A stretch of 64,000 nt of DNA from contig DATHEA010000005.1 of the NCBI GenBank assembly GCA_035318745.1, positions 165,388-229,387 on the forward strand. Reading direction: 5' to 3'. The position numbers and the translations under genes are program-made. Source of the DNA: VRUE01 sp035318745 (GTDB taxonomy: Bacteria > Actinomycetota > Thermoleophilia > Solirubrobacterales > 70-9). The notes beneath the pieces were generated by a model, which saw only the letters and a list, made by a program, of their open reading frames with translations, ran no database searches and was not told the origin of the DNA. Shown piece by piece: positions 34,301 through 42,359 of the stretch (positions are counted from its first letter, which is position 1; every line of letters begins with the position of its first letter).

Positions 34301-35683
34301 TCAGCACCCCGCGTTTGGAGGGCTTGCTTCCTCGGCGGAGCATTCGACGAACCGGTAGGGCGTGTAGTGCGGCGCGGTGGCCGGCAGTTCGAGGCCTGGC
34401 AGGCTGAAGCTATCGGAGCCTTTCGACGACCAGATTTCCGCGTTCGAGTCGAGGTGGACGGTCTTACCGGCCACCGCACCGCAGAAGTGAGTGTTGCTGT
34501 CGAAGTCGACGTTGCTGCGCGGGGCGTAGATGACGAAGTTCTGGTCGCAGGGGCCGTTGACGGTCGTGTTGCTGTCGAGCTGAATCTTCGTTTCCATGGT
34601 TTCGGAGCCAACGAAGAGCAGGGCCACGCTCACCGCGGTGCCGCTGGCGGAGGTGATCCGCGCGTTCGAGTCGAGGTCGAGCTGCGTAACGCCGGAGGAG
34701 TAGCCGCAGGCTTCGGGGGAGTCGAAGTAGATCGTCACGCTCGAACCGGCCTGGACGTAGAGAGCGGTATTGCTCCTCATCGTCAATTTGCAGAAGCTGT
34801 AGACGGATCCGCCCAGCGTGATGGCACTGTTGCTGTTGACGCTGAGCTCGCGTTTGCCGCAACTACTCGTGGTTTGCCCCGCGGCGGTTTTCCCGTTCCA
34901 GCAGGCTTCAGGCTTCTTGCCGCTAAGGAGATCCTGCGAAAAGAAACGGCCATCGTCGTTGTTGGTCGCCGCGTCCCCCTGGTTGACCGCCGGCAAGGTC
35001 AGCGCCTGCTGCAAATAGGTGCTGTAGCTCGTCGTGCATTGCGAGTTCGAGTAGTAATGGGCGTTGCTCCCCATTTTCATTTTTTTGCCGATGCCGACAC
35101 TCGCCTGGCCGCATTGCTTGGCGTTGCTGTTAAGGGTGAGTTCGCCGTTCGTTGCGACGCCGGTATGGATGATCGAGTTCGAGTCGAGCGTCATGTTTTC
35201 CAGCGAGAGAACGCCGGCACTGGCGAACGGCCCGGGGCCAGGCGATTCTTCGGTCGGCACGGTCGATGCGCTCACGTCGACGCGGCGAGTGACTCCGTTG
35301 ACGGTGCCCTGGGAGACGATCTCGACACAGTCGACCTCGTTGCCGACCTGGCATTCGTCGCCGCTGCCCAGGCGCGTCCAGTAGGCGACACTACCCCCGT
35401 TGACCGACATCCCAGTCACCGGTCCGCACCATTCGCCTTCGCCGGCCGCGCAGGGAGCGACGCCGCGGTTGTAGTAGAGGAGAGCCTGATTGATGCCGGA
35501 TTCGGCGACCTCGAGCGCGGTCTTCGTTCCCTGGTCCCGGACGACGCCGCTCTGCCCCTGGATCGAGGCCATGACGCCCACCGAAGCGACCCCCATGGCC
35601 GCGACGGTCATCAACATCACGGTCGGGATGGCAAAGCCGCGCTCGGAAGCGAGGCGAGCGGAGAGTCGTCTGAGGATGGCCAT
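34301..35683 (-). CDS. PilX-like pseudopilin with SN-repeat beta-helix domain
   Basis: 460 aa. The N-terminus MAILRRLSARLASERG is followed by FAIPTVMLMTVAAMGVASVG, a type IV pilin-like helix. The pilin Glu5 is absent, as in PilX-type minor pilins. A linker (AESGINQALLYYNRG) typical of PilX follows. The rest holds at least nine copies of a short repeat with core (L/V/F)xSN, for example LDSNSIIHT, LNSNAKQ, VNSNSAIT, LDSNARIT, LDSNAEIW, which suggests a beta-helix. Cys residues are scattered through it. ATG 35683 is used; longer starts exist. The gene lies 189 bp downstream of pilA, across the pilA terminator. Confidence 0.8.
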   Translation of the reverse strand: MAILRRLSARLASERGFAIPTVMLMTVAAMGVASVGVMASIQGQSGVVRDQGTKTALEVAESGINQALLYYNRGVAPCAAGEGEWCGPVTGMSVNGGSVAYWTRLGSGDECQVGNEVDCVEIVSQGTVNGVTRRVDVSASTVPTEESPGPGPFASAGVLSLENMTLDSNSIIHTGVATNGELTLNSNAKQCGQASVGIGKKMKMGSNAHYYSNSQCTTSYSTYLQQALTLPAVNQGDAATNNDDGRFFSQDLLSGKKPEACWNGKTAAGQTTSSCGKRELSVNSNSAITLGGSVYSFCKLTMRSNTALYVQAGSSVTIYFDSPEACGYSSGVTQLDLDSNARITSASGTAVSVALLFVGSETMETKIQLDSNTTVNGPCDQNFVIYAPRSNVDFDSNTHFCGAVAGKTVHLDSNAEIWSSKGSDSFSLPGLELPATAPHYTPYRFVECSAEEASPPNAGC

Positions 35684-35799
35684 ACGTCCAGACCTAGATC
35701 GAGCAAACAGGGGCATTGCTTGAGCCGAGAAGGCCATATACCCACCTCGGGCGCCGATTCGTGGACGTATCGGCCAAACGTCTCTTCCAAAAATAAGTA

Positions 35800-35827
35800 A
35801 AAGGGCGGGCCCGAAAGCCCGCCCTTT
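35800..35827 (-). terminator. intrinsic terminator after pilA
   Basis: Perfect 11-bp stem (AAAGGGCGGGC at 35800-35810, GCCCGCCCTTT at 35817-35827) with a 6-nt loop. On the minus strand it is followed by TTACTTATTTTT. It separates the abundant pilA transcript from the minor-pilin genes. Confidence 0.85.
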
Positions 35828-35872
35828 ACAACGCTCGCTGGCCATCATGCTGGCCAACTTCACGCCAGATGA

Positions 35873-36349
35873 CTATTTACTCCAGTCGCCGTCGGGCTGA
35901 GGACACCCGCCCGGCTGGGTAGCGTCCTTCGGTACGCAAGTGAATTCCACCGTTCCGTCAGCCTTACGTTCAATGCTGAACGTGTTTTCCGTTCCGGAGG
36001 TCGAAGTCACCTTGAAGGTGTCTTCGTCGCTGGTGACGGAGATTGCGTTGTCGCCTGACGTCTGCAGCGTCGGCTCGATCAGGTTGAGATCACTCGCTTC
36101 CGCGTTGTCGTAGCTTCCACCATGTTCGGTCGCGAACGTCTCCATCGCGGTCTCGCCGGTCCGGGCTGCGGACTTGGCCTGAGCGTCGGTGGCCTTTTCC
36201 CGCTGGTTGAAGAACGCGGGGATCGCGATCGCGGCGAGGATGCCGAGGATGAGCATGACGACGAGAAGCTCGATCAGCGTGAAGCCGGCCTCGCCCTTGT
36301 CGCCGTTGAGCCGGGCGCCAACCTTGGCCCGGAGATTCTGGAGAAACAT
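35873..36349 (-). CDS. pilA: major type IV pilin
   Basis: 158-aa prepilin, the main fibre subunit. Leader peptide of 22 residues ends in Gly22 (GDKGEAG) before FTLIELLVVMLILGILAAIA, with Glu5 and the conserved Pro22 of mature pilins. The ectodomain is small, with a C-terminal disulfide loop (FTCVPK ... GGCPQ), as in D-region pilins. A strong AGGAGG precedes the ATG. The leader contains a GEMM-I riboswitch, and a terminator follows the gene, so it is likely transcribed alone and regulated by a cyclic dinucleotide. Confidence 0.95.
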   Translation of the reverse strand: MFLQNLRAKVGARLNGDKGEAGFTLIELLVVMLILGILAAIAIPAFFNQREKATDAQAKSAARTGETAMETFATEHGGSYDNAEASDLNLIEPTLQTSGDNAISVTSDEDTFKVTSTSGTENTFSIERKADGTVEFTCVPKDATQPGGCPQPDGDWSK

Positions 36350-36419
36350 TAGTGACCTCCTATGGTCCTAATCGTTTGCGCCAGAGCCCCGTGTGAAGCC
36401 ACGTGGTGTCTGTCGACCC

Positions 36420-36501
36420 CGGTGGTAGCCCGGCCGGCTTCCAGATGGAAGCCCCGCAAGCTTTGCGCCCCCGCCTCACAGCGGGTTTGCCTTTTGCACC
36501 G
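36420..36501 (-). ncRNA. GEMM-I cyclic dinucleotide riboswitch in pilA leader
   Basis: On the minus strand a CGGUG / CACCG closing stem (36497-36501 with 36420-36424) encloses the family motifs: GGCAAACC (about 36484-36491), a hairpin CCCGC-U-GUGA-G-GCGGG with a GUGA (GNRA) tetraloop (36470-36485), GCGCAAAGC (36460-36468), a 6-bp hairpin with loop AUCU, and GCCGGGCUACC (36424-36434). These match the c-di-GMP-I (GEMM) core, including the GNRA tetraloop. The aptamer lies about 70 nt upstream of pilA. The expression platform (36350-36419) is not resolved; it may mask the AGGAGG. Ligand could be c-di-GMP or, less likely, cGAMP. Confidence 0.85.
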
Positions 36502-36665
36502 AAGCACTGGCAGATTCATCACCCTCCCCTCTTCGACCGCCACCCGAATCCCTTAATCCCCGAAATTTGGACTTCATCCCGCCAAAACTCAGGCTCTTCG
36601 GCCTACTACGGGTGTAGCTGCCCGAATAACCCGTAAACCACCCTTCGGAAAGGTGCCGTGAACCG
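36502..36665. other. intergenic region upstream of the riboswitch
   Basis: No gene is seen here. It should contain the pilA promoter on the minus strand, but no convincing -35/-10 pair was found. It has a 7-bp inverted repeat TACGGGT...ACCCGTA (36607-36635) and a hairpin described separately. Confidence 0.5.
36639..36655 (-). terminator. candidate terminator of the 1027-aa gene
   Basis: Hairpin CACCTTTCCGAAGGGTG on the minus strand (7 bp with one G-U pair, 3-nt loop), 11 bp after the stop codon. No T-run follows closely; weak. Confidence 0.35.
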
Positions 36666-39600
36666 CTACCAGCTAACGCGACTGGAACGGGCGGTGTGGC
36701 AGTGCTTGCCCGTGCCGACGGTCGCGCCGGGGCCGAGGAGGAAGATTTCGACGCGGCCGTTGACCGGTTGTGGGCCAGGGTGCCTGAAGATCGGGCAGCT
36801 CTCGCCGAAGGCACGGACCAGCAGTGGGACTACCGGCCCGCTGTTTTGCAGCGGTTTTTCGTCGCTTGCTTTTTGCGGCGGTGAAACCTGCTTGGCGGCT
36901 TCGATTCCGCCGGGCCCGTTGGCCTTGCCTTGGTGGGCTTTGTGGGGGGCGAAGAGGAGCTTCCGCATCCGTTCGGCGTCCGTGAGGGAGTGGCCGACAT
37001 CTCCTTCCTCGAGGTCCGCATGCCCGTCGAGCTCGATCGCCGCCGGCTGTTCGCTCATCGCCACTTCCAGGGCATCGCGAACTCGCCGCTCGTACTCCTG
37101 GCGCTTGGCGCGTTTGGTGCGAACGCCCTTGAATGCCGACGACGGGAGGCGCCATATGCGCAGATCGACCCGGTCCGAGAGGCCGCTCGCGTCGCTGACC
37201 GTCAGGCTCACCTCGTAAGGGGTGAAGCGGGGCGGCAGCTCGGCCGAGACCAGCGACTTCTTGCCCATGCTGCGACCGGCGACCGTCCAGTGGCGCGCGG
37301 GCGTCGCATCGCCTTCGTCGACGGACTGGCCGCTGTCGAAGGTGAGCCTCTCGGTCCCTGGGTGGACCCGCACCGCGATGCGGGCGACGGGCGGGTGGAC
37401 GACGGCGAGCACCGGTTCACCGGCGAGCTGACCGCACTCGACGCTGACCACACCGCTCTTGGCGTTGCTGGGCACGCGGAACTTGATCTTCGTCGGACTC
37501 CACGACCGGCGCAGAAGGCCGTACCTGAGCGCTTCTTCTTCGCCGTTGGGCAGGGTCACGGTGGGCGGTTGGGCTTTCCTCGATTTTTGCTCCGGAGCAA
37601 GGGGCGCGAGCTTGCCGCTGGAATCGAGCTCCAGGGTGAGGCCGCCCTGATGTTCTTTAGCGTCGGTGACTCTGCGTACCACACCGTGTTCGAGGCGGAC
37701 GAATCCGGTCTCCGACTCCTCTTTCTCGTTCTCGACCGTGAAGTAGCCGACGATCGGCAGCACCCGGCCGCCGACCGTCTTCACGTATTCGGCGTGGGCT
37801 GGATCCTCCGCGGGCACGCGGAGAACCGCCAGCCGCACCCCGTTGAGGCGCAGGTCGAAGCCCTTCGGCGTTTCCCCGAACCCGTCGACGCCGTTTTCGG
37901 TGTTGGGGGCACTCATCCGCAGCTCGACCACATCTCCCGGCTCGGCCGCAGCTGGGACGAGTTTGAGCCCGGTGCCGAAGTTGGGACGGATCGCCGGCCC
38001 GGCGCTCGCCAGCCGCTGATCGAGAGCCGCGGCTTCTGCTTCCGCTGATTCGGCCGCTGCTTCTTCTTCGGCGGCTTTTGCTTCGTTCTCTTCGTCTTCC
38101 TTACTGCCTCCTTCGTCTTCCCTCTGTTCCTTGGCGGGCGGTTCGCCGCCTTTCTCCTGTTCCTTGGTGGGCGGTTCGCCGCCCTTTGGCGCATCCGCTT
38201 CTTTCTTGTCTTCTTCCTTGGTCGCTGCGGGTTCCTCCGCGGTGGACGGGCTCACCTGTTCGCCGGTCGGGGTCTCGATGCTTGGAGTGAGCGCATCGGC
38301 CATTTCGAGAGCGGCCTTCCCCGCTTTGTCGACATCCTGCAGCGGACCGACCGACATCGCCACCACTTCGCTCTTCGGCACCCACTGCAACCGGCCACTG
38401 TCGGGGGTCAGCATTTCTTCGCAGCCTTCGGTGGCGACGCTGGCGAAGTAGACGCGATCGCTGCCTTCGGTGATGTAGATGCCCTGGATCGACTCGCCCG
38501 GGCCATCGGTTGAGCGGATCAGTGCCATCGGCTGCACCTGCGGATCGGCGACGTTGCGGGCCATCAGGGTGCAGGTGCCGAAGAGAGGTACCGAGATGAA
38601 AACGGCCAGCCCGAACCACATGAACCCGGGCTTCGAGAGCACCGCGACACGCCACACGCCCATCGCCAAGATGTAAGCGGCGGCGAAAGAGGCGGCGAGC
38701 CACCACTGGCCTGCACTCCACGCCGGCAGGACAATCGTCGCGGCAGCCAGGCCCAGTAACAGACATACGCCCCAGAACCGCAGAACGAGGCGATGCGGCC
38801 TGTGCCGGTGGATCCGCTTCGCCTCTTTGCTCTTCCGGTCTTCCACCTCGGCCTTCTGCGGCCTGTGCTCCTTGATCCAATTGCGGGCTCGCCGGTAGAG
38901 GCCCATGAGCCCAGCTGTTTCGGCTTCTTCTTTCGCTTTTTTCGCCGCTGCTTCGTCGTTCCGACTTTGTTCAATCTCCCTCCAGGCCAAGAGAATCGAG
39001 CCCACCAGCGCCAGGCTGGCAGCAACCGTCAGGACCCAGACCCCGGCCTGCCAGAGATCGGGCAATTCCTGAAATACGAGCAACGAGATCAGCGTGGCAA
39101 AAGCGCCGGCGATGCAGAGGATCAAATTCAGCTTCCAGACGGCAATCCGCAGCTCACCCTCGTCGGTGTGCAACGAGTCGGGCCCACGCACCGGATCCTC
39201 GGTCTCCCCTTTCTGATCCGGCAGCGCGTCCACGTACCTCGCGAAGTTCGTGTTGAACGTGGACACCACCACGATGCCGATGAGTACGAGGAAGCCGATG
39301 ATCAACCCCAGCTTCAGCATGGTCGAAACATCGGCGAGGACGATCGCGATCATCCCCTCAAGACCGACGACGAGGAGCAAGACGCGGCTCATGCCGGGCG
39401 TAGCGCGGCCGCCGCGATCGACCAGGTAGGTCGCCAGCACCGCCAGCACACCAAAGAAGCCGAAGAGCAGCAGCAGCGAGGAGCCGGTGGAGACCAGCTC
39501 GCTGCGCGGCACGGCCCTGACCGCCTGGTCCGGCGGCACGCCGATCGCGTCGAAGCGCGTCCAGACGATCACCGCGCCGGCGAAGGCGACGAAGCCGATC

Positions 39601-39749
39601 AGGCTGGCGCCGGTGAGCAGAACCGGCATCAGCGTTTTTGCCGCTTCCTTCAGCAGCCCCGTCCACGAGGACGTGGCGGATTCTGCCTCGCCGGGTTTCT
39701 CCGATCCGGGCTTTTTGGGCTCCGGCTCCTTCTTCTCTTCCCCCGACAC
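36666..39749 (-). CDS. large membrane protein with PKD-like and OmpA-like domains
   Basis: 1027 aa. The N-terminal ~400 residues hold about nine hydrophobic helices (first near 40-64, LMPVLLTGASLIGFVAFAGA) broken by a charged cytoplasmic loop. A long acidic, repetitive Glu/Lys/Ala linker (about 500-590) includes a near-perfect 10-residue duplication, KGGEPPTKEQ / KGGEPPAKEQ. The C-terminal half is extracytoplasmic: Ig/PKD-like region (HWTVAGRSMGKKSLVSAELP and YEVSLTVSDASGLSD), then an OmpA-like peptidoglycan-binding domain (IELDGHADLEEGD, LTDAERMRKLLF, and GRVEIFLLGPG). It lies between pilC and pilA with its own promoter. It may anchor the pilus machine to peptidoglycan; that role is inference. 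Confidence 0.78.
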   Translation of the reverse strand: MSGEEKKEPEPKKPGSEKPGEAESATSSWTGLLKEAAKTLMPVLLTGASLIGFVAFAGAVIVWTRFDAIGVPPDQAVRAVPRSELVSTGSSLLLLFGFFGVLAVLATYLVDRGGRATPGMSRVLLLVVGLEGMIAIVLADVSTMLKLGLIIGFLVLIGIVVVSTFNTNFARYVDALPDQKGETEDPVRGPDSLHTDEGELRIAVWKLNLILCIAGAFATLISLLVFQELPDLWQAGVWVLTVAASLALVGSILLAWREIEQSRNDEAAAKKAKEEAETAGLMGLYRRARNWIKEHRPQKAEVEDRKSKEAKRIHRHRPHRLVLRFWGVCLLLGLAAATIVLPAWSAGQWWLAASFAAAYILAMGVWRVAVLSKPGFMWFGLAVFISVPLFGTCTLMARNVADPQVQPMALIRSTDGPGESIQGIYITEGSDRVYFASVATEGCEEMLTPDSGRLQWVPKSEVVAMSVGPLQDVDKAGKAALEMADALTPSIETPTGEQVSPSTAEEPAATKEEDKKEADAPKGGEPPTKEQEKGGEPPAKEQREDEGGSKEDEENEAKAAEEEAAAESAEAEAAALDQRLASAGPAIRPNFGTGLKLVPAAAEPGDVVELRMSAPNTENGVDGFGETPKGFDLRLNGVRLAVLRVPAEDPAHAEYVKTVGGRVLPIVGYFTVENEKEESETGFVRLEHGVVRRVTDAKEHQGGLTLELDSSGKLAPLAPEQKSRKAQPPTVTLPNGEEEALRYGLLRRSWSPTKIKFRVPSNAKSGVVSVECGQLAGEPVLAVVHPPVARIAVRVHPGTERLTFDSGQSVDEGDATPARHWTVAGRSMGKKSLVSAELPPRFTPYEVSLTVSDASGLSDRVDLRIWRLPSSAFKGVRTKRAKRQEYERRVRDALEVAMSEQPAAIELDGHADLEEGDVGHSLTDAERMRKLLFAPHKAHQGKANGPGGIEAAKQVSPPQKASDEKPLQNSGPVVPLLVRAFGESCPIFRHPGPQPVNGRVEIFLLGPGATVGTGKHCHTARSSRVSW

Positions 39750-39785
39750 CCCGGCCTCCCGCCTGGGTTGAGTGGCTAAGGGGAG

Positions 39786-39815
39786 AACCTATGCGCTCAC
39801 GCTTTTAAATGTCAA
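39786..39815 (-). promoter_or_regulatory. promoter of the 1027-aa membrane protein gene
   Basis: On the minus strand a consensus TTGACA (39810-39815) and TAGGTT (39786-39791) with an 18-bp spacer; predicted transcription start ~30 nt before the ATG. A -10 of TAnnnT type. Confidence 0.65.
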
Positions 39816-39932
39816 CAAAGAAACAGAGCGTTACGTGAGTTTGTGCTAAGCACCTGGGAACGACCGTCGCACCGATTTCTCGAAGTCTTCGACCAGATCG
39901 AGTAGCAAGCTCTGCAGGGTTGGAAGCCAGCC

Positions 39933-41177
39933 TCAGCGGATCTTTTCGTAGAGGCTGAAGATCGGCAGGTACATCGAGATGACGATGAAGCCGACGGCGC
40001 CGCCGACGAAGACGATCATCAGGGGCTCGATCAGCGAGGTGAGGGCTTTCACCTTGGCGTCGACCTCGGTTTCGTAGAAGTCCGCAATTTTGGAGAGCAT
40101 GTGCTCGAGCTGGCCGGTTTCCTCGCCGACCGCGACCATGTGCCCGACCATCGGCGGGAAGATCGGGTCGCGTTCGATCGGCCCGGCGAGCGAGCCGCCC
40201 CGCTTGGCTGCCGCGTAGAGCTCCTCCATCGCCTGTTCGATGACGACGTTGCCGGCCGTTTCCCCGGTCAGTTTGATCGACTGCAGCATCGGCACACCGG
40301 CCGAGACCGAGCCCGAGAAGGTGCGCGACCAGCGGGCCAGCGCGACCTTCTGGATCACATCGCCGATCTGTGCCGGCAGGCGCAGTTTGAAGCGATCCCA
40401 TAGCTCTTTGCCGCGATCGGTCTTCTTCCACTGGAAGAAGGCGACGGTTAGGCCGATGGCTCCAGGGATGAGGATGAACCAGTAGCCCGTGATGGCGTGG
40501 GAGACGGAGACGCAGAGCTGCGTCGGTGCGGGCAGGCCCGAGCCTTCCTCGGGGTGTTCTTCGGCAAGTTCTTCGAAGACTTTGGCGAAGACGGGGATGA
40601 CGAAGGCGACGATCGCGATCAGGGCAAAGGTAGCGAAGCCGAAGACCAGCAGCGGGTACATCAGCGCCGATTTGACCTGGCGGCGAAGGGCGTCGGCTTT
40701 CTCCACCTGGAAGGCAACCTGGTCGAGCGCGTCCTCGAGCCGGCCCGACTGCTCGCCCGAGCGGACCATTGCCCGGTAGAGACGATCGAAGACTTCCGGG
40801 TGGCGCGCCATCGCCTGCTCGAGCGTGCTGCCGGCCTCGACGTCGGCGCGAACGCCGGCGACGGCCTCCTTGATCTTCTCATCCTGCGTCTGCTCCTCGA
40901 GCGTGTGCAGGGTGCGCAGCATCGGCATTCCCGAGGAGACCAGGGTGGCGAACTGGCGCGAGAAGACGGCCAGTTCGCGCACGTCGACTTTCTTCCAGCG
41001 TTTGAAGAGGTCCTCGATTGCGAAGGGCGCCCTCTTCTCGCTGACGTCGAGGACGATCAGGCCGCGCTGGCGCAGCTGCTCGGTTACCTGAGCCTTGGAC
41101 TCGGCCTCGAGCTCGCCGGCGCTGGCGGCACCGGCGACGTCCATTGCGCGGAAGGCGAAGGTGCTGGCGCCCGCCAT
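39933..41177 (-). CDS. pilC: PilC inner-membrane pilus platform protein
   Basis: 414-aa GspF/PilC protein with two T2SSF domains. The first (about 72-195) includes FSRQFATLVSSGMPMLRTL and the second (about 275-400) includes RWSRTFSGSVSAGVPMLQSI, with GHMVAVGEETGQLEHML near the end. Three hydrophobic segments are visible: ALMYPLLVFGFATFALIAIV, WFILIPGAIGLTVAFF and IVFVGGAVGFIVISMYLP. It anchors the PilB and PilT motors at the base of the fibre. It ends the pilB-pilT-pilC run, 3 bp after pilT. Confidence 0.93.
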   Translation of the reverse strand: MAGASTFAFRAMDVAGAASAGELEAESKAQVTEQLRQRGLIVLDVSEKRAPFAIEDLFKRWKKVDVRELAVFSRQFATLVSSGMPMLRTLHTLEEQTQDEKIKEAVAGVRADVEAGSTLEQAMARHPEVFDRLYRAMVRSGEQSGRLEDALDQVAFQVEKADALRRQVKSALMYPLLVFGFATFALIAIVAFVIPVFAKVFEELAEEHPEEGSGLPAPTQLCVSVSHAITGYWFILIPGAIGLTVAFFQWKKTDRGKELWDRFKLRLPAQIGDVIQKVALARWSRTFSGSVSAGVPMLQSIKLTGETAGNVVIEQAMEELYAAAKRGGSLAGPIERDPIFPPMVGHMVAVGEETGQLEHMLSKIADFYETEVDAKVKALTSLIEPLMIVFVGGAVGFIVISMYLPIFSLYEKIR

Positions 41178-41180
41178 CGG

Positions 41181-42326
41181 CTATGCGCCTCCGGTGTAGA
41201 GGGGTTGCGAGGGCGGAGCCGGCGCGACTCCGTCGGCCTGCATCGAGGCCGTCGCGATCGGCGCCGAGCCGAGCAGCCGCTTGAGCTCCTCGGGCACCGA
41301 GGCGCGCTGTTCGGCCAGCGAGCGGGTGATCGTGCCGGCGCGGACCAGCCGCGCCAGGTCGGCATCCATCGTCTGCATGCCGACCGCGCCGGAGGTCTGC
41401 ACCGCGGCGTAGATCTGGTGCGTCTTGCCCTCGCGGATCAGGTTGCGGATCGCCGGCGTCGGCACCAGCACCTCGGTGGCGACGACGCGACCGCGGCCGT
41501 CGGCAGTGGGCAGCAGCTGCTGGGTGACGATGCCCTGCAGGGCGATCGAGAGCTGCGTTCGCACCTGGCCCTGCTGCTGAGGCGGGAAGACGTCGATGAT
41601 CCGGTCGACCGTCTGCGCGGTCGACTGGGTGTGCAGGGTGGCGAAGACGAGGTGGCCGGTCTCGGCTGCGGTCAGCGCGGTGGAGATCGTCTCCAGGTCG
41701 CGCATCTCGCCGACCAGGATCACGTCGGGGTCCTCTCGCAGGGCGGCGCGCAGGCCGAGGGCGAAGTCGGGCGCGTCGGAGCCGACCTCGCGCTGGTTGA
41801 CGATCGAGCGTTTGTGCTGGTGCAGAAACTCGATCGGGTCCTCGATCGTGAGGATGTGGTCCTGGTTCTCTTCGTTGATCACGTCGAGCATCGCCGCCAG
41901 GGTCGTGCTCTTGCCCGAGCCGGTCGGGCCGGTGACGAGGACGAAGCCACGCGGTTTGGCGCAGAGCTCGCGCAGCACCTGCGGCACCGCGAGCGAGTCG
42001 AGCGAGGGGATGTCCTGCGGCACGAGGCGGAAGGCGGCGCTGACCGAGCCGCGCTGGAAGAAGCAGTTGACGCGGAAGCGGGCGACACCGGGGATCGCGT
42101 AGGCGAAGTCAAGCTGTTTGCCGGTCTCGAAGCGCTTGCGCTGGTCGTCGTTGAGGATGCTGTAGACGATCTCGCGCGTTTCCTGGCCGGAGAGGACGTC
42201 GAAGCCCTCCATGTGCACGATCTTGCCCTTGTCGCGCATCGACGGCGGCACCCCGGGGGTGATGTGCACGTCGGAGGCACGGCTCTCGACCATGCGGCGA
42301 AGAACCTCTGAGAAGTCGACTGCCAT
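41181..42326 (-). CDS. pilT: PilT twitching/retraction ATPase
   Basis: 381-aa hexameric secretion-family ATPase that depolymerises pili. Walker A is GPTGSGKST (133-141), the Asp box contains ILTIEDPIEFLH, the Walker B region is ILVGEMRDLETI, and the His box is LVFATLHTQSTAQTVDRI. The C-terminal IATASMQADGVAPAPP tail is short. Its presence next to pilB means retractable pili, so twitching or DNA uptake is likely. Confidence 0.93.
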   Translation of the reverse strand: MAVDFSEVLRRMVESRASDVHITPGVPPSMRDKGKIVHMEGFDVLSGQETREIVYSILNDDQRKRFETGKQLDFAYAIPGVARFRVNCFFQRGSVSAAFRLVPQDIPSLDSLAVPQVLRELCAKPRGFVLVTGPTGSGKSTTLAAMLDVINEENQDHILTIEDPIEFLHQHKRSIVNQREVGSDAPDFALGLRAALREDPDVILVGEMRDLETISTALTAAETGHLVFATLHTQSTAQTVDRIIDVFPPQQQGQVRTQLSIALQGIVTQQLLPTADGRGRVVATEVLVPTPAIRNLIREGKTHQIYAAVQTSGAVGMQTMDADLARLVRAGTITRSLAEQRASVPEELKRLLGSAPIATASMQADGVAPAPPSQPLYTGGA

Positions 42327-42359
42327 GGTCAGCTAGATCGACCCCGAAGGCCAATCCCT

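Noticed and set aside
38090..38190. Short tandem DNA repeat, possible CRISPR-like or satellite repeat
   Set aside because: It is just a coding duplication (KGGEPPTKEQ / KGGEPPAKEQ) inside the 1027-aa protein linker.
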